Source: Pseudomonas sp. AN-1 (GTDB taxonomy: Bacteria; Pseudomonadota; Gammaproteobacteria; Pseudomonadales; Pseudomonadaceae). From it: a stretch of 64,000 nt of DNA. Where the stretch lies: the NCBI RefSeq assembly GCF_034057115.1, contig NZ_CP139195.1, forward strand, positions 4,278,001 to 4,342,000. Reading direction: 5' to 3'. The notes beneath the pieces are model-generated. The model had not been told where the DNA came from. It ran no database searches and saw only the letters and a program-made list of their open reading frames with translations. Every line of letters begins with the position of its first letter. Position 1 is the stretch's first letter. Of the stretch, positions 24,310-33,997 are shown piece after piece. The translations under genes and the position numbers were made by a program.

Positions 24310-27216
24310 TCACAGCTCCTGACGTTGGGTTTCGGGATCGAAGAACGGCAGCTTGACCACCGTCGCCTGCACCACCTGGCCGCCCTCGACGCGGATCGGG
24401 ATCTGGCTGCCCGGCGCGCTCTGCTCGAAGGCGCAGTAGGCCAGGCCGATGATCTGGCCGAGGGTGGCGCTGTACTCGCAGGAGGTCACGTTGCCGCTGA
24501 TGTCCGGCCCGTTGAGGACCAGGTGGCCTTCCAGCGGCTTGGTCGAGGTCGCCGGCAGGACGAAGCCGACCAGCTTGCGCTTGAGCGGCTGCGCCTCGAG
24601 GATTTCCACCGAGCGCTTGCCGACGAAGAACGGCTTGCTGCGCGCGATGGCCCAGCCCATGTCGATCTCGGCCGGGTGGGTCATGCCGTCGGTGTCCTGG
24701 CCGATGATCACGTGGCCCTTCTCCAGGCGCAGCAGACGCTGGGTCTCGACGCCGAACGGGCGGATCTCGTCCTTCTCGCCGGCCTGCATCAGCGCGTCCC
24801 ACAGGTACTCGCCGTAGCGCGCCGGTACGTGGATCTCGTAGCCCAGTTCGCCGACGAAGCCGACCCGCAGCAGGCGCGCCGGGATGCCGGCGACCGTGCC
24901 CTGGCGCACGGCCAGGTAGGGGAAGCCCTCGGCGCTGAGGTCGACGTCCTGGCACAGCTTGCGCAGCACGTTGCGCGCGCGCGGCCCGGCCAGATTGACC
25001 GCGGCCAGCGCCGCGGTGACGTTGGTGATGTCGACGTCGAGGCGCCACTGCGCGTTCCACTTGAGCATCTGCTGGTAGATGCGGTCGACGCCGCTGGTGG
25101 TGGCGCTGACGTAGAAATGGTTGTCGGCGAAGCGCGCGCACACGCCGTCGTCGATCACCACGCCGTGCTCGTTGGTCATCAGCGCGTAGCGCGAGCGGCC
25201 GACCGGCTGCTTGGCGAAGGCGAAGGTGTACAGGCGGTTGAGCAGCTCGGCGGCGTCCGGGCCGCGCACGTCGAGGCCGCCGAGGGTGGAGACGTCGATG
25301 ATGCCGACCTTCTCGCGCACGTGGCGCGCTTCGGCCTGCATGCACGCCTCGCGCTCCTCCGGCTTGCCGTAGTAGGCCGGGCGCTGCCAGACGCCGGCCG
25401 GCATCATCTTCGCGCCCAGCTCGACGTGGCGCTGGTGCATGGCGGTCTGCCGGTACGGGTCGAAGCCGCGGCCGGCGACGTGGGCCAGCTTCTCGGCGAC
25501 GAACGGCGGGCGTGCGGTGGTCACCCCGGTTTCGCTGACGCTGCGGTTGGTGGCCTGGGCGACCAGGCGCGCGGTGGGCAGCGCCGAGTGGCGACCCTGC
25601 GACGGGCCCATGCCGACGGTGGAGAAGCGCTTGACCAGCTGCACGTCGCGATAGCCGTGGCGGGTGGCGTTGACGATGTCGCGCACCTGCAGGTCCTCGT
25701 CGAAGTCGACGAAGTCCTTGCCGTCCGGGTGCGGGAAGATCGGCCAGTCGTAGTTGACCCGCGGCTCGGCGACGAAGCTGGCCGGCGCCGCGTCCGCCTG
25801 CAGGCCGAGGCTGGCGCAGGCGGCGTTGGCCACCTGGGCGGCTTCGCGCAGCACGTTGTCGAGGGCGTGACGACCGTTGACCGAGCCGGCCACGCTCAGA
25901 TTCTGCGGCAGGCCGCTGAGGGTGAAGGCGGCCTGGGCGTCGTCGTAGCTCAGCTTGCCGCCGGCCTGGCAGAGCAACTGGTAGACCGGCATGTAGCCGG
26001 CGGACATGCACAAGAGGTCGCAGTTGAGCTGCATGCCCTTGCCGGCCACCTGGCCCTTGCCGACGATGCGCCGCACGTCGACGCCGCTGACGTGGCGCAT
26101 TCCCTTCTCGTGAAGCGCCTCGTACACGGTGCTGCCGCTGTGCAGCGCGACGCCGGCTTTTTTCAGCGTGGCGGCGAGGGCGGCATCGTCCGGTTGGGTG
26201 CGCATGTCGACCAGAGCGGCCACCACCGCGCCCGCATCCAGCAGGTCGAGGGCGGCGAGATAACCATCGTCGTTGCCGGTCAGTACCACTGCGCGCTGGC
26301 CCGGCTTGACCGCGTACAGCTTGATCAGGCGCTGCGCGGCGCTGGCCAGCATCACGCCCGGCAGGTCGTTGTTGCGGAACACCACCGGCTGGTCGAAGGC
26401 GCCGGCGGCGACGATGCACTGTTTCGCGCGCACCTTGTACAGACGGTTGCCCTGGATCACCGGCAGGAAGTTGTCGGTGAACCAGGCGTTGCAGGTGGCG
26501 TCCTTGAGGATGCGGATGTTCGGGTGGTTCTCCACCGCGTCGACCAGCTCGCGGCGCAGCTCGCCGGCGCGCTGGCCCTCGATGTCGAAGCGTGCCCAGG
26601 CCAGGGCGCCGCCCAGGTAGCTCTGCTGTTCGACCAGCAGCACCTTGGCGCCGGCGTTGGCGGCGTGCAGCGCGGCGGTGAGGCCGGCGGGGCCGGCGCC
26701 GACCACGGCGACGTCGACGAACAGGAAGGCCTTGTCGTGGTACTCGGGCTGGAACTGCAGATCCAGCACGCCGAGACCGGCCTTCTTGCGGATGATCGGC
26801 TCCCACACCTTCCAGATGCCCTTGGGCTTGTAGAAGGAGCGGTAGTAGAAGCCGACCGGCATGAACCTGGAGAACTTGCCGAGCAGGGCGTCGCGGTCGT
26901 TGTCCAGCGAACCGGCGAAGTTCTGCCCGGTCACGCTCAGGCCCTCGGCCAGCGGCTGCAGGTCGGCCAGCACGTTGGGTTCGCTGGGCAGCTGCACCAG
27001 GGTGTTGGCGTCCTGGCCGGCCATGGTCAGCGGGCCGCGCGGGCGGTGGTACTTGAACGAGCGCGACAGCAGCCAGCGGCCGTTGGCGGCCAGGGCGCTG
27101 GCGATGCTGTCGCCCGCGAAGCCCTGGTACGGCTTGCCGTCGAAGTCGAAGCGAAGCGGCTGATCGCGGTCGATCAGCAGGCCCATGGGTGCGGGCAGGC
27201 GGCTGTAAGCGGTCAT
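24310..27216 (-). CDS. soxA: Alpha subunit of sarcosine oxidase / N-methylglutamate dehydrogenase (SoxA/MgdC-type)
   Basis: A 968-residue subunit. In order it has an N-terminal 2Fe-2S-like/ubiquitin-fold part (FDFDGKPYQGFAGDSIASAL), an FAD/NAD-binding disulfide-reductase-like core (VDVAVVGAGPAGLTAALHAA, then VVLTGNDDGYLAAL), and a C-terminal aminomethyltransferase (GcvT-like) half from about residue 600 with IDVSTLGGLDVRGPDAAELLN. The GcvT-like half binds tetrahydrofolate and takes the methylene group as 5,10-methylene-THF. Length matches the roughly 965-1005 residues of SoxA. The start at 27216 overlaps the delta-subunit stop by 4 bp. Confidence 0.9.
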   Translation of the reverse strand: MTAYSRLPAPMGLLIDRDQPLRFDFDGKPYQGFAGDSIASALAANGRWLLSRSFKYHRPRGPLTMAGQDANTLVQLPSEPNVLADLQPLAEGLSVTGQNFAGSLDNDRDALLGKFSRFMPVGFYYRSFYKPKGIWKVWEPIIRKKAGLGVLDLQFQPEYHDKAFLFVDVAVVGAGPAGLTAALHAANAGAKVLLVEQQSYLGGALAWARFDIEGQRAGELRRELVDAVENHPNIRILKDATCNAWFTDNFLPVIQGNRLYKVRAKQCIVAAGAFDQPVVFRNNDLPGVMLASAAQRLIKLYAVKPGQRAVVLTGNDDGYLAALDLLDAGAVVAALVDMRTQPDDAALAATLKKAGVALHSGSTVYEALHEKGMRHVSGVDVRRIVGKGQVAGKGMQLNCDLLCMSAGYMPVYQLLCQAGGKLSYDDAQAAFTLSGLPQNLSVAGSVNGRHALDNVLREAAQVANAACASLGLQADAAPASFVAEPRVNYDWPIFPHPDGKDFVDFDEDLQVRDIVNATRHGYRDVQLVKRFSTVGMGPSQGRHSALPTARLVAQATNRSVSETGVTTARPPFVAEKLAHVAGRGFDPYRQTAMHQRHVELGAKMMPAGVWQRPAYYGKPEEREACMQAEARHVREKVGIIDVSTLGGLDVRGPDAAELLNRLYTFAFAKQPVGRSRYALMTNEHGVVIDDGVCARFADNHFYVSATTSGVDRIYQQMLKWNAQWRLDVDITNVTAALAAVNLAGPRARNVLRKLCQDVDLSAEGFPYLAVRQGTVAGIPARLLRVGFVGELGYEIHVPARYGEYLWDALMQAGEKDEIRPFGVETQRLLRLEKGHVIIGQDTDGMTHPAEIDMGWAIARSKPFFVGKRSVEILEAQPLKRKLVGFVLPATSTKPLEGHLVLNGPDISGNVTSCEYSATLGQIIGLAYCAFEQSAPGSQIPIRVEGGQVVQATVVKLPFFDPETQRQEL

Positions 27217-27521
27217 GCGACGACCTCCTGGGGCTTGGCGGGCGCGGCGAAGTCGACCCGGCTGGTGAAGATTTCCTTGGGATCGAAGGTGCGCACGATC
27301 TCGTCGGTGACGGTGTGGCGTTCGGCGAGGAACCAGTAGCTGGAGGCGTTGTGCATCCACCACTCGACCACCAGGCCGGCGCGGTTGTCGCTGTTGAACA
27401 CGTAGTCGGCCCACTCGGCGTCGCTGCAGGTGGCCGGGTCGGGCATCTGCTTGAATTCGCCGCCGTAGGTGAATTCGCTGATGTTGCGCGGACCGTTCAG
27501 GGGGCAGGGCATGATCTTCAT
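27213..27521 (-). CDS. soxD: Delta subunit of sarcosine oxidase / N-methylglutamate dehydrogenase (SoxD/MgdB-type)
   Basis: A 102-residue SoxD-family protein beginning MKIMPCPLNGPRNISEF, with the family Cys-Pro-x-x-Gly-Pro-Arg motif and a YVFNSDNRAGLVVEWW core. The subunit binds zinc in the characterised sarcosine oxidase. It overlaps the alpha-subunit start by 4 bp and lies 10 bp after the beta gene, so the complex is probably made by coupled translation. Confidence 0.9.
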   Translation of the reverse strand: MKIMPCPLNGPRNISEFTYGGEFKQMPDPATCSDAEWADYVFNSDNRAGLVVEWWMHNASSYWFLAERHTVTDEIVRTFDPKEIFTSRVDFAAPAKPQEVVA

Positions 27522-27531
27522 CGCGGGTTCC

Positions 27532-28773
27532 TCAGTGGCTGGCGGCGGTGGCGCCCATTTCGTTGACCTGCTGGAAGGTCGAGAAACGCTCCAGGGCGAA
27601 GGGTGCGATCAGCTCCGGCGTCCTGCCGCCGCTGGCCACCAGTTCGGCCATGGTCTTGCCGCAGATCGGCGTCGACTTGAAGCCCCAGGTGCCCCAGCCG
27701 GCGTCGAGGTAGTAGTTGTCGATGGGCGAGCGGCCCATGATCGGGCTGTAGTCCGGGGTCATGTCGGTGATCCCCGCCCACTGGCGCATCAGCCTGGCGT
27801 TGGCCAGGAACGGGAACATCTCGATGGCGTGGGCCAGCAGGCCTTCCTTGAGGTCCAGGGTCGAGCGGGTGTTGTACAGCGGGTAGGGGTCGGAGCCGCC
27901 GCCGATCACCACCTCGCCGCGACCGGTCTGCTGCACGTAGCAGTGCAGCGCCGAGGAGCTGACCAGCGGGTCGAGGAACGGCTTGAACGGCTGGGTGACC
28001 ATCGCCTGCAGCGGGTAGCTGTGGATAGGCGCGCGGATGCCCAGCTTGTTGAGCAGCAGCGAGCTGTGCCCGGCGATGGCCTGCACCGCGCAGCCGCACT
28101 TCACCGTGCCGCGGTTGGTCTTCACCGCCACCACCTTGCCGCGCTCGACCACGAAGTCCTGCACCTCGGTGAGCTGGTGGATCTCCACGCCGCGCTTGGC
28201 CGCCTGCTTGGCGTAGCCCCAGGCCACCGCGTCGTGGCGCGCGGTGGCGCCGTCGATGTGCCACAGACCGGCGAGCACCGGCAGGTGGCCGGGGTCGAGG
28301 TTGAGGGTCGGCACCAGCTCGCGGATCTGCTGGCGGTCGATCATCTCGGTACGCCCGCCGAAGTGCTTGTTGACCTCGGCGCGCTGGCGGAAGGCGCGCA
28401 CCGTGGCATCGGTGTGCGCCAGGGTCAGCTGGCCGCGCTCGGAGTACATGATGTTGAAGTCGAACTCGTTGGACAGCTCCTTGAACAGCCGCACCGACTC
28501 GGCGTAGAACTTCACGCCTTCCGAGGTGAGGTAGTTGGAGCGGATCACCGCGGTGTTGCGCGCGGTGTTGCCGCCGCCCAGGTAGGCCTTCTCCAGCACC
28601 GCCACGTTGGTGATGCCGTGGTACTTGGCCAGGTAGTAGGCGGTGGCCAGGCCGTGGCCGCCACCGCCGATGATCACCACGTCGTAGGACGACTTCAGTT
28701 CCTTCGGCGCCGGCAGATCGACATCCACCGGGTAGTCCGAAGACAGGCCGTATTTCAGCAGGCTGAACGGCAT
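27532..28773 (-). CDS. soxB: Beta subunit of sarcosine oxidase / N-methylglutamate dehydrogenase (SoxB/MgdA-type)
   Basis: A 413-residue DAO-family flavoprotein. The dinucleotide motif [14 protein letters not shown] starts at residue 37. His180 in [12 protein letters not shown] corresponds to the histidine that covalently holds FMN in heterotetrameric sarcosine oxidase. The C-terminal [13 protein letters not shown] closes the flavin site. It oxidises an N-methyl amino acid. Sarcosine and N-methylglutamate enzymes are paralogous, and sequence alone does not separate them here. The neighbourhood (folD and purU, no glyA; gmaS and mgsABC elsewhere in the window) favours N-methylglutamate. It overlaps folD by 19 bp. 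Confidence 0.88.
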   Translation of the reverse strand: MPFSLLKYGLSSDYPVDVDLPAPKELKSSYDVVIIGGGGHGLATAYYLAKYHGITNVAVLEKAYLGGGNTARNTAVIRSNYLTSEGVKFYAESVRLFKELSNEFDFNIMYSERGQLTLAHTDATVRAFRQRAEVNKHFGGRTEMIDRQQIRELVPTLNLDPGHLPVLAGLWHIDGATARHDAVAWGYAKQAAKRGVEIHQLTEVQDFVVERGKVVAVKTNRGTVKCGCAVQAIAGHSSLLLNKLGIRAPIHSYPLQAMVTQPFKPFLDPLVSSSALHCYVQQTGRGEVVIGGGSDPYPLYNTRSTLDLKEGLLAHAIEMFPFLANARLMRQWAGITDMTPDYSPIMGRSPIDNYYLDAGWGTWGFKSTPICGKTMAELVASGGRTPELIAPFALERFSTFQQVNEMGATAASH

Positions 28774-29672
28774 GTGGCCTCCTCACCGGCCGCAGGGGCC
28801 GCATGCTTGGGTTGTTGCTGGCGCGCCGCGGTCACGGTGTTCTGCATCAGCAGGGCGATGGTCATCGGCCCGACGCCACCGGGTACCGGGGTGATCGCCG
28901 CGGTCAGCGGCTGCACCTTGGCGAAGTCGACGTCGCCGACCAGCCGGCTCTTGCCGTCTTCCTCGATGCGGTTGATGCCGACGTCGATCACCACCGCGCC
29001 GGGCTTGATCCACTCGGCGTCGATCATCCGCGGCCGGCCGACCGCGGCGACCACGATGTCGGCCTTGCGGCACAGCGCCTGCGGGTTCCTGCTGCGCGAG
29101 TGCAGCACCGTCACCGTGCAGTCGGCGGCCAGCAGCAGGGCGGCCATCGGCTTGCCGACGATGTTGGAGCGGCCGATCACCACCGCGTGCTTGCCGGACA
29201 GATCGCCCAGGGTGTCGCGCAGCAGGCGCATGCAGCCGGCCGGGGTGCACGGGGTGAGTACGTCGCGGCCCTGGCTGAGGCCGCCGACGTTCTCGCTGTG
29301 GAAGCCGTCGACGTCCTTGGCCGGGTCGATGGCCTGCAGCACCGCGGTCTCGTCGATGTGCCTGGGCAGCGGCAGCTGCACCAGGATGCCGTGCACGCCG
29401 GCATCGGCATTCAGCTCGGCGACCAGCGCCAGCACTTCGGCGGCGGATGCCGAGGCCGGCAGGCGATATTCCAGCGAGCGGATGCCCGCCTCGCCGGCGC
29501 GCAGCACCTTGTTGCGCACGTAGACGTGGCTGGCCGGATCGTCGCCGACCAGCACCACCGCCAGCGCCGGCTCGATGCCCCGGGCCTTGAGGGTGATGAC
29601 ATCGGCGGTCACTTCGGCGAGGACCTGGGCGGCGACGGCCTTGCCGTCGATCAGTTGGCCGGGCGTGCTCAT
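28755..29672 (-). CDS. folD: FolD, methylene-THF dehydrogenase/methenyl-THF cyclohydrolase
   Basis: A 305-residue bifunctional FolD. Seen are [14 protein letters not shown] (catalytic Lys segment), [36 protein letters not shown] (cofactor loop) and VGDVDF near PGGVGPMT. It turns 5,10-methylene-THF released by the upstream oxidase into 10-formyl-THF. The C-terminal tail after [11 protein letters not shown] is about 20 residues longer than in many FolD proteins and arises from reading into soxB. It sits between purU and soxB with overlaps on both sides, so it is a pathway-specific copy rather than the housekeeping one. Confidence 0.9.
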   Translation of the reverse strand: MSTPGQLIDGKAVAAQVLAEVTADVITLKARGIEPALAVVLVGDDPASHVYVRNKVLRAGEAGIRSLEYRLPASASAAEVLALVAELNADAGVHGILVQLPLPRHIDETAVLQAIDPAKDVDGFHSENVGGLSQGRDVLTPCTPAGCMRLLRDTLGDLSGKHAVVIGRSNIVGKPMAALLLAADCTVTVLHSRSRNPQALCRKADIVVAAVGRPRMIDAEWIKPGAVVIDVGINRIEEDGKSRLVGDVDFAKVQPLTAAITPVPGGVGPMTIALLMQNTVTAARQQQPKHAAPAAGEEATCRSAC

Positions 29673-30535
29673 CGGAAGATCACCGTCTTGTCGTGGTTGA
29701 GGAACACGCGGTGCTCCAGGTGGTACTTGACCGCCTTGGACAGGGCCACGGTCTCGGTGTCGCGGCCGACGGCGACCAGGTCGTCCGGTGCGTAGTTGTG
29801 GTCCACGCGCTGCACTTCCTGCTCGATGATCGGGCCCTCGTCGAGGTCGGCAGTGACGTAGTGGGCGGTGGCGCCGATCAGCTTCACGCCGCGCTCGAAG
29901 GCCTGGTGGTAGGGCTTGGCGCCCTTGAAGCCGGGCAGGAACGAGTGGTGGATGTTGATGGCGCGGCCCGATAGTTGCTTGCACAGATCGTCGGAGAGGA
30001 TCTGCATGTAGCGCGCCAGCACCACCAACTCGGTCCTGGTCTCGTCGACGATCTTCATCAGCTCGGCTTCCTGCTGGGCCTTGGTCTCTCTGGTCACCGG
30101 CAGGTAGATGAAGCGGATGCCCTCGCGCTCGGCCATCGGCCGCAGGTCGAGGTGGTTGGAGACCACGGCGGTGATCTGCATGTGCAGCTCGCCCTTCTGG
30201 TGGCGGTACAGCAGGTCGGACAGGCAGTGGTCGAACTTGCTGACCATCAGCAGCACGCGCATCGGCTGGCTGGTGTCGTGCAGTTCCCAGTTCATGGCGA
30301 ACTTGCCAGCGACATCGACGAAGCCCTGCTCGATCACCGCGATATCGCCCTTGAGGCCGGCGTTGAAGCGGAACACCGCACGCATGAAGAAGGTGCCGCT
30401 GACCTCGTCGTCGAACTGCGCCATCTCGCTGATGTAGCAGCCGTGGTCGGCGAGGAAGGTGGTCACCGCGGCGACGATCCCGGACGTCGCCGGGCAGCTG
30501 ATCTTGATCACGTACTGGTTCGGAGCGTGTTGCAT
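29669..30535 (-). CDS. purU: PurU, formyltetrahydrofolate deformylase
   Basis: A 288-residue PurU with an N-terminal ACT domain ([20 protein letters not shown]) and a formyltransferase-like catalytic domain ([50 protein letters not shown]). His and Asp residues of the deformylase site ([14 protein letters not shown]) are present. It hydrolyses 10-formyl-THF to formate and free THF, closing the C1 loop begun by the oxidase. It is the first gene of the minus-strand operon and overlaps folD by ATGA. Confidence 0.92.
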   Translation of the reverse strand: MQHAPNQYVIKISCPATSGIVAAVTTFLADHGCYISEMAQFDDEVSGTFFMRAVFRFNAGLKGDIAVIEQGFVDVAGKFAMNWELHDTSQPMRVLLMVSKFDHCLSDLLYRHQKGELHMQITAVVSNHLDLRPMAEREGIRFIYLPVTRETKAQQEAELMKIVDETRTELVVLARYMQILSDDLCKQLSGRAINIHHSFLPGFKGAKPYHQAFERGVKLIGATAHYVTADLDEGPIIEQEVQRVDHNYAPDDLVAVGRDTETVALSKAVKYHLEHRVFLNHDKTVIFR

Positions 30536-30936
30536 GTCGAGTCCTCGGGGTATGGAGGCAGCGGTTGCAAGGCGAAAAGTTCGTCGGTGAAGCCCGATTT
30601 CATTCCTGAATATTTTTGACTGTGGGGAATATATTTTTCTCTGTGGTGTTTTTATAAGCGAAGGTGGATGGGGCCGTCCATAGCTGCTGTGAAATTTTTT
30701 ATCTTGAAGGGAATTTTATTCGAGAGGCCTGCCGGCCCTGCCAGGAGTGCGCGGGGCAAGCAAAGTCGGGTGGAGACGAGGCGGGGAAGGGGACGCGGCC
30801 AGGGCAGGCGCAGCAACGGCTGGAGCAGCAACGGCAAGGAGCGAATGAATTCGCTCCGGCAGGGGAGGGCAGATGTTCTGTCGTGCGTGGGGTTACCTGG
30901 TCGGCCTCATGCGCCGGCCCTGGGCGAGCAGCGGGA
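30536..30936. other. Intergenic region upstream of purU and downstream of the LysR gene
   Basis: No supported ORF. An A/T-rich block (30610-30660) should contain the purU operon promoter. Within it CTGTGG occurs twice on the plus strand, flanking GGAATATATTTTT, a possible operator. The hairpin GGAGCGAAT-GA-ATTCGCTCC at 30838-30857 is a REP or the terminator of the LysR gene. I saw no GG-N10-GC promoter on the purU side. Confidence 0.5.
30838..30857. repeat. REP-like hairpin GGAGCGAAT/ATTCGCTCC
   Basis: A perfect 9-bp inverted repeat with a 2-nt loop. A related degenerate copy (GCGA...TCGC around TTCAT) occurs at 53201-53215 before amt. Both are of the common pseudomonad kind. Confidence 0.6.
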
Positions 30937-31857
30937 TCAGCGCCGCTGCAACTCCCCCGCCACCTGCTGGATCTGCTGGCGCAGCCAGCGGCGCAGGCGG
31001 TCGGCGTCGGTGCGTTCGTGCCAGATCTGCATCAGCTCGACGCGCGGCAGCTCGATGGGCAGCGGGTGGATGACGAGGTCGGGATCGCGCTCGGCGGCTT
31101 CCTCGGCGATGGGGCGCAGGCAGGTGAGCAGCAGGTCGGTGCCGCGGATCAGCCGAGAGGGGGCGATGAAGCTGGACAGCCCGGCCGCCACCCGCCGACT
31201 CAGGCCGCGCGCCTCCAGGGCGCGGTCGACCACGCCGTGCAGGTCGCCGGTCAGGGTGGTCAGCAGGTGCTCGCAGGCGACGAAGGCGGCCAGGTCGAGG
31301 CCGCCGGCCAGCCGGCTGTTGTGCCTGGAGGCCAGCACCACGAAGTCCTCGCCGAACAGGCGCTGCTGGCGGAAGGTGTCCGGCAGGTTGGCGTAGAAGC
31401 CGGCGATGGCCAGGTCGCAGGTGCCCTTCTCCAGCTCCTCGCGCGGCAGCTGGCCGCGGGTGTTGTGGGTGATCAGCACCAGGTTGGGCGCCTGGGCGCG
31501 CAGCTGCGGCAGCAGGCGCGGCAGCAGGGTCTGCTCGATGAAGTCGGTGGTGTACAGGTGGATGCGCTCGGCGCGGGCGAGGAAGTCGCGGCCTGCGCAG
31601 TGGTCGTAGAAGGCTTCCAGCTCGCCGACCAGGCGCTGCACGGTCGGCGCCAGCTCATGGGCGCGCGGCGTCGGCGTCAGCCCGCGCGGCGCGCGCACGA
31701 ACAGCGGGTCGCCGAACTCGTGGCGCAGCTTGTTCAGCTTGTGGCTCAGCGCCGGCTGGCTGAGCGCCATGCGCGCCGCGGCCAGCGAGGCGTTGCGCTC
31801 CTGGTAGAGCACATGGAAGGCCAGCAGCAGGTTAAGGTCCTTGTTGGCGATATTCAT
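30937..31857 (-). CDS. LysR-family transcriptional regulator
   Basis: A 306-residue LysR regulator. Its N-terminal helix-turn-helix reads LNLLLAFHVLYQERNASLAA, then LSQPALSHKLNKLRHEFGDPLFVR. The effector-binding domain begins near residue 90 (RIHLYTTDFIEQTLLPRLLP). It is divergent from the PfpI-type gene with 107 bp between the start codons, the standard layout for a LysR protein controlling its neighbour. TTGAATACCTCAGATCG and TCGAATTATCGAATC in the gap are candidate binding sequences. Confidence 0.85.
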   Translation of the reverse strand: MNIANKDLNLLLAFHVLYQERNASLAAARMALSQPALSHKLNKLRHEFGDPLFVRAPRGLTPTPRAHELAPTVQRLVGELEAFYDHCAGRDFLARAERIHLYTTDFIEQTLLPRLLPQLRAQAPNLVLITHNTRGQLPREELEKGTCDLAIAGFYANLPDTFRQQRLFGEDFVVLASRHNSRLAGGLDLAAFVACEHLLTTLTGDLHGVVDRALEARGLSRRVAAGLSSFIAPSRLIRGTDLLLTCLRPIAEEAAERDPDLVIHPLPIELPRVELMQIWHERTDADRLRRWLRQQIQQVAGELQRR

Positions 31858-31964
31858 TTGTTGAATACCTCAGATCGAAGCTTTCGAATTATCGAATCTT
31901 AGCCGGCGGCCTATGATGCCCACCACACGATCCACCGGCCCCATGGCCCGCACTGGAGACCTCG

Positions 31965-32645
31965 ATGAAGATCCTGATGGTGCTCACCTCCCACGACCGG
32001 CTGGGCGACACCGGCCACAAGACCGGCTTCTGGCTGGAGGAATTCGCCGCGCCCTACTACGTGTTCAGGGACGCCGGCGCCGAAATCGTCCTGGCCTCGC
32101 CCAGGGGCGGCCAGCCGCCCATCGACCCGAAGAGCAGTGATCCCGGCGCACAGACCGCCGCCACCCGCCGCTTCGCTGAGGACGCCGCGGCGCGTGCCGC
32201 ACTGGCCAGCACCCTGAGCCTCGATCAGGTACGCGCCGAGGACTTCGACGCGCTGTTCTATCCCGGCGGCCATGGCCCGCTGTGGGATCTCGCCGAGGAT
32301 GCCCGCTCGGTGGCGCTGATCGAGCGCTTCCAGGCGCTCGGCAAGCCGGTCGGCGCGGTCTGCCACGCCCCGGCGGTGCTGCGCCACGCCAGGGGCGCCG
32401 ACGGCCAGCCGCTGGTCAGGGGCCGCCAGGTCACCGGCTTCAGCAACAGCGAGGAGGACGCCGTGCAGCTCACCGACGTGGTGCCCTTCCTGGTCGAGGA
32501 CATGCTCAAGGCCAATGGCGGCCACTACAGCAAGGCCGCCGACTGGCACAGCCACGTCGCCGTCGACGGCCTGCTGGTCACCGGGCAGAACCCGGCCTCC
32601 TCGGACGCCAGCGCCGAGGCATTGCTGAAGCTGCTCGGCCACTGA
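31965..32645 (+). CDS. DJ-1/PfpI-family protein (class I glutamine-amidotransferase fold)
   Basis: A 226-residue PfpI/DJ-1 protein with the catalytic elbow GAVCHAPAVL (nucleophilic Cys) and the Glu-side loop YPGGHGPLWDLAED. The long insertion around residues 150-190 (FSNSEEDAVQLTDVVPFLVED) is typical of HchA/YhbO-like members with glyoxalase III or chaperone activities. It is probably a stress or electrophile-defence enzyme under the divergent LysR regulator. Confidence 0.82.
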   Translation: MKILMVLTSHDRLGDTGHKTGFWLEEFAAPYYVFRDAGAEIVLASPRGGQPPIDPKSSDPGAQTAATRRFAEDAAARAALASTLSLDQVRAEDFDALFYPGGHGPLWDLAEDARSVALIERFQALGKPVGAVCHAPAVLRHARGADGQPLVRGRQVTGFSNSEEDAVQLTDVVPFLVEDMLKANGGHYSKAADWHSHVAVDGLLVTGQNPASSDASAEALLKLLGH

Positions 32646-32648
32646 CTC

Positions 32649-32802
32649 GAACCTGCCCACGATCTGCTGCGCGTCGGCCATGCTGCGTTGAAATCGGTTT
32701 CGGAATGCTCATTTGCAGCCAGCAAACTCCGCTTCCTCAACCGATTTCGCGGCGCCGCCGAGGCCTTGCCTGGCTCTAGCTCGCGAGATCGTGAGCAGGT
32801 TC
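32649..32802. repeat. MITE-like element with nested inverted repeats
   Basis: The outer arms are 17 bp (32649-32665 and 32786-32802, one mismatch). Inner arms GAAATCGGTT and AACCGATTTC lie near 32690 and 32739. The 154-bp element has no ORF of its own and can fold into a long hairpin. It lies in the gap between the PfpI and old yellow enzyme genes. Confidence 0.65.
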
Positions 32803-32882
32803 TAGCCCTTCGCGCCGGCCCCGCCACCGGGCCGGCGCTCCGCTCCATCCCCCGTTCATCCCGGTTCACGAGACGTTTCCGC

Positions 32883-33983
32883 ATGTCCGCACTGTTTTCC
32901 CCGTTCCAGCTCAAAGACGTCACCCTGCGCAACCGCATCGCCGTGCCGCCGATGTGCCAGTACAGCGCCACCGACGGCCTGATCAACGACTGGCACCTGC
33001 ACAACTACGCCAGCATCGCCCGCGGCGGCGCCGGGCTGGTGATCGTCGAGGCCACCGCCGTCGCCCCCGAGGGGCGCATCACCCCGGCCTGCGCCGGGTT
33101 GTGGAACGACGCCCAGGCCGAAGCCTTCGCCCCGGTCGCCCGCGCCATCAAGGCCGCCGGTGCGGTGCCGGGCATCCAGATCGCCCACGCCGGGCGCAAG
33201 GCCAGCGCCAACCGCCCGTGGGAGGGCGACGACCACATCGCCGAAGGTGACGAGCGCGGCTGGCAGACCATCGCCCCCTCGGCGATCCCCTTCGGCGCCC
33301 ACCTGCCCAAGGTGCCGCAGGCGATGAGCCAGGGCGACATCGCCCGCGTGCAGGCCGACTTCGTCGCCGCCGCGCGCCGCGCCCGCGACGCCGGATTCGA
33401 GTGGCTGGAGCTGCACTTCGCCCACGGCTACCTGGCGCAGAGCTTCTTCTCGCCGCACTCCAACCAGCGCGACGACCAGTACGGCGGCAGCCTGGCCAAC
33501 CGCAGCCGCTTCCTGCTGGAAACCCTCGCCGCGGTGCGCGAGGTGTGGCCGGAGCACCTGCCGCTGACCGCGCGCTTCGGCGTGATCGAGTACGACGGCC
33601 AGGACGAACAGACCCTCGAGGAGTCCATCGAGCTGGCCAAGGGCTTCCGCCGCGGCGGCCTGGACCTGCTCAACGTCAGCGTCGGCTTCACCATTCCCGA
33701 GGCCCGCATCCCGTGGGGGCCGGCCTTCCTCGCGCCGATCGCCGAGCGCGTGCGCCGCGAGGCGGAACTGCCGGTGGCCTCGTCCTGGGGCATCGACAGC
33801 CCGGCCAACGCCGAGCGCGTGGTCGCCGAGGGGCAGATGGACCTGGTGATGGTCGGCCGCGCCCACCTGGCCAACCCGCACTGGCCGCTCAAGGCCGCCC
33901 AGCAGCTCGGTGTCGAGCGGCCGACCTGGGTGCTGCCGGCGCCCTATGCGCACTGGCTGGAACGCTACCGGGTCGCCGAGTGA
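32883..33983 (+). CDS. Old yellow enzyme family NADH:flavin oxidoreductase (XenA/YqjM-like)
   Basis: A 366-residue FMN-dependent ene-reductase. It has PPMCQYSATDG with the Cys that tunes flavin potential in the YqjM/XenA class, the substrate-binding His pair region (IQIAHAGRKA), FAHGYLAQSFFSPHSN, RDDQYGGSLANR, and GRAHLANPHWP near the C-terminus. Class members reduce activated alkenes and nitro compounds or nitrate esters. ATG 32883 is chosen over the long in-frame extension, which covers the repeat. It lies 14 bp before the next gene. Confidence 0.88.
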   Translation: MSALFSPFQLKDVTLRNRIAVPPMCQYSATDGLINDWHLHNYASIARGGAGLVIVEATAVAPEGRITPACAGLWNDAQAEAFAPVARAIKAAGAVPGIQIAHAGRKASANRPWEGDDHIAEGDERGWQTIAPSAIPFGAHLPKVPQAMSQGDIARVQADFVAAARRARDAGFEWLELHFAHGYLAQSFFSPHSNQRDDQYGGSLANRSRFLLETLAAVREVWPEHLPLTARFGVIEYDGQDEQTLEESIELAKGFRRGGLDLLNVSVGFTIPEARIPWGPAFLAPIAERVRREAELPVASSWGIDSPANAERVVAEGQMDLVMVGRAHLANPHWPLKAAQQLGVERPTWVLPAPYAHWLERYRVAE

Positions 33984-33997
33984 GGGGAGGGCAAGCG

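Noticed and set aside
24325-27339. Plus-strand ORF of about 1004 codons opposite the sox alpha gene
   Set aside because: Mirror frame of a large real gene; composition dominated by Val/Ala/Asp/Gly and no family features.
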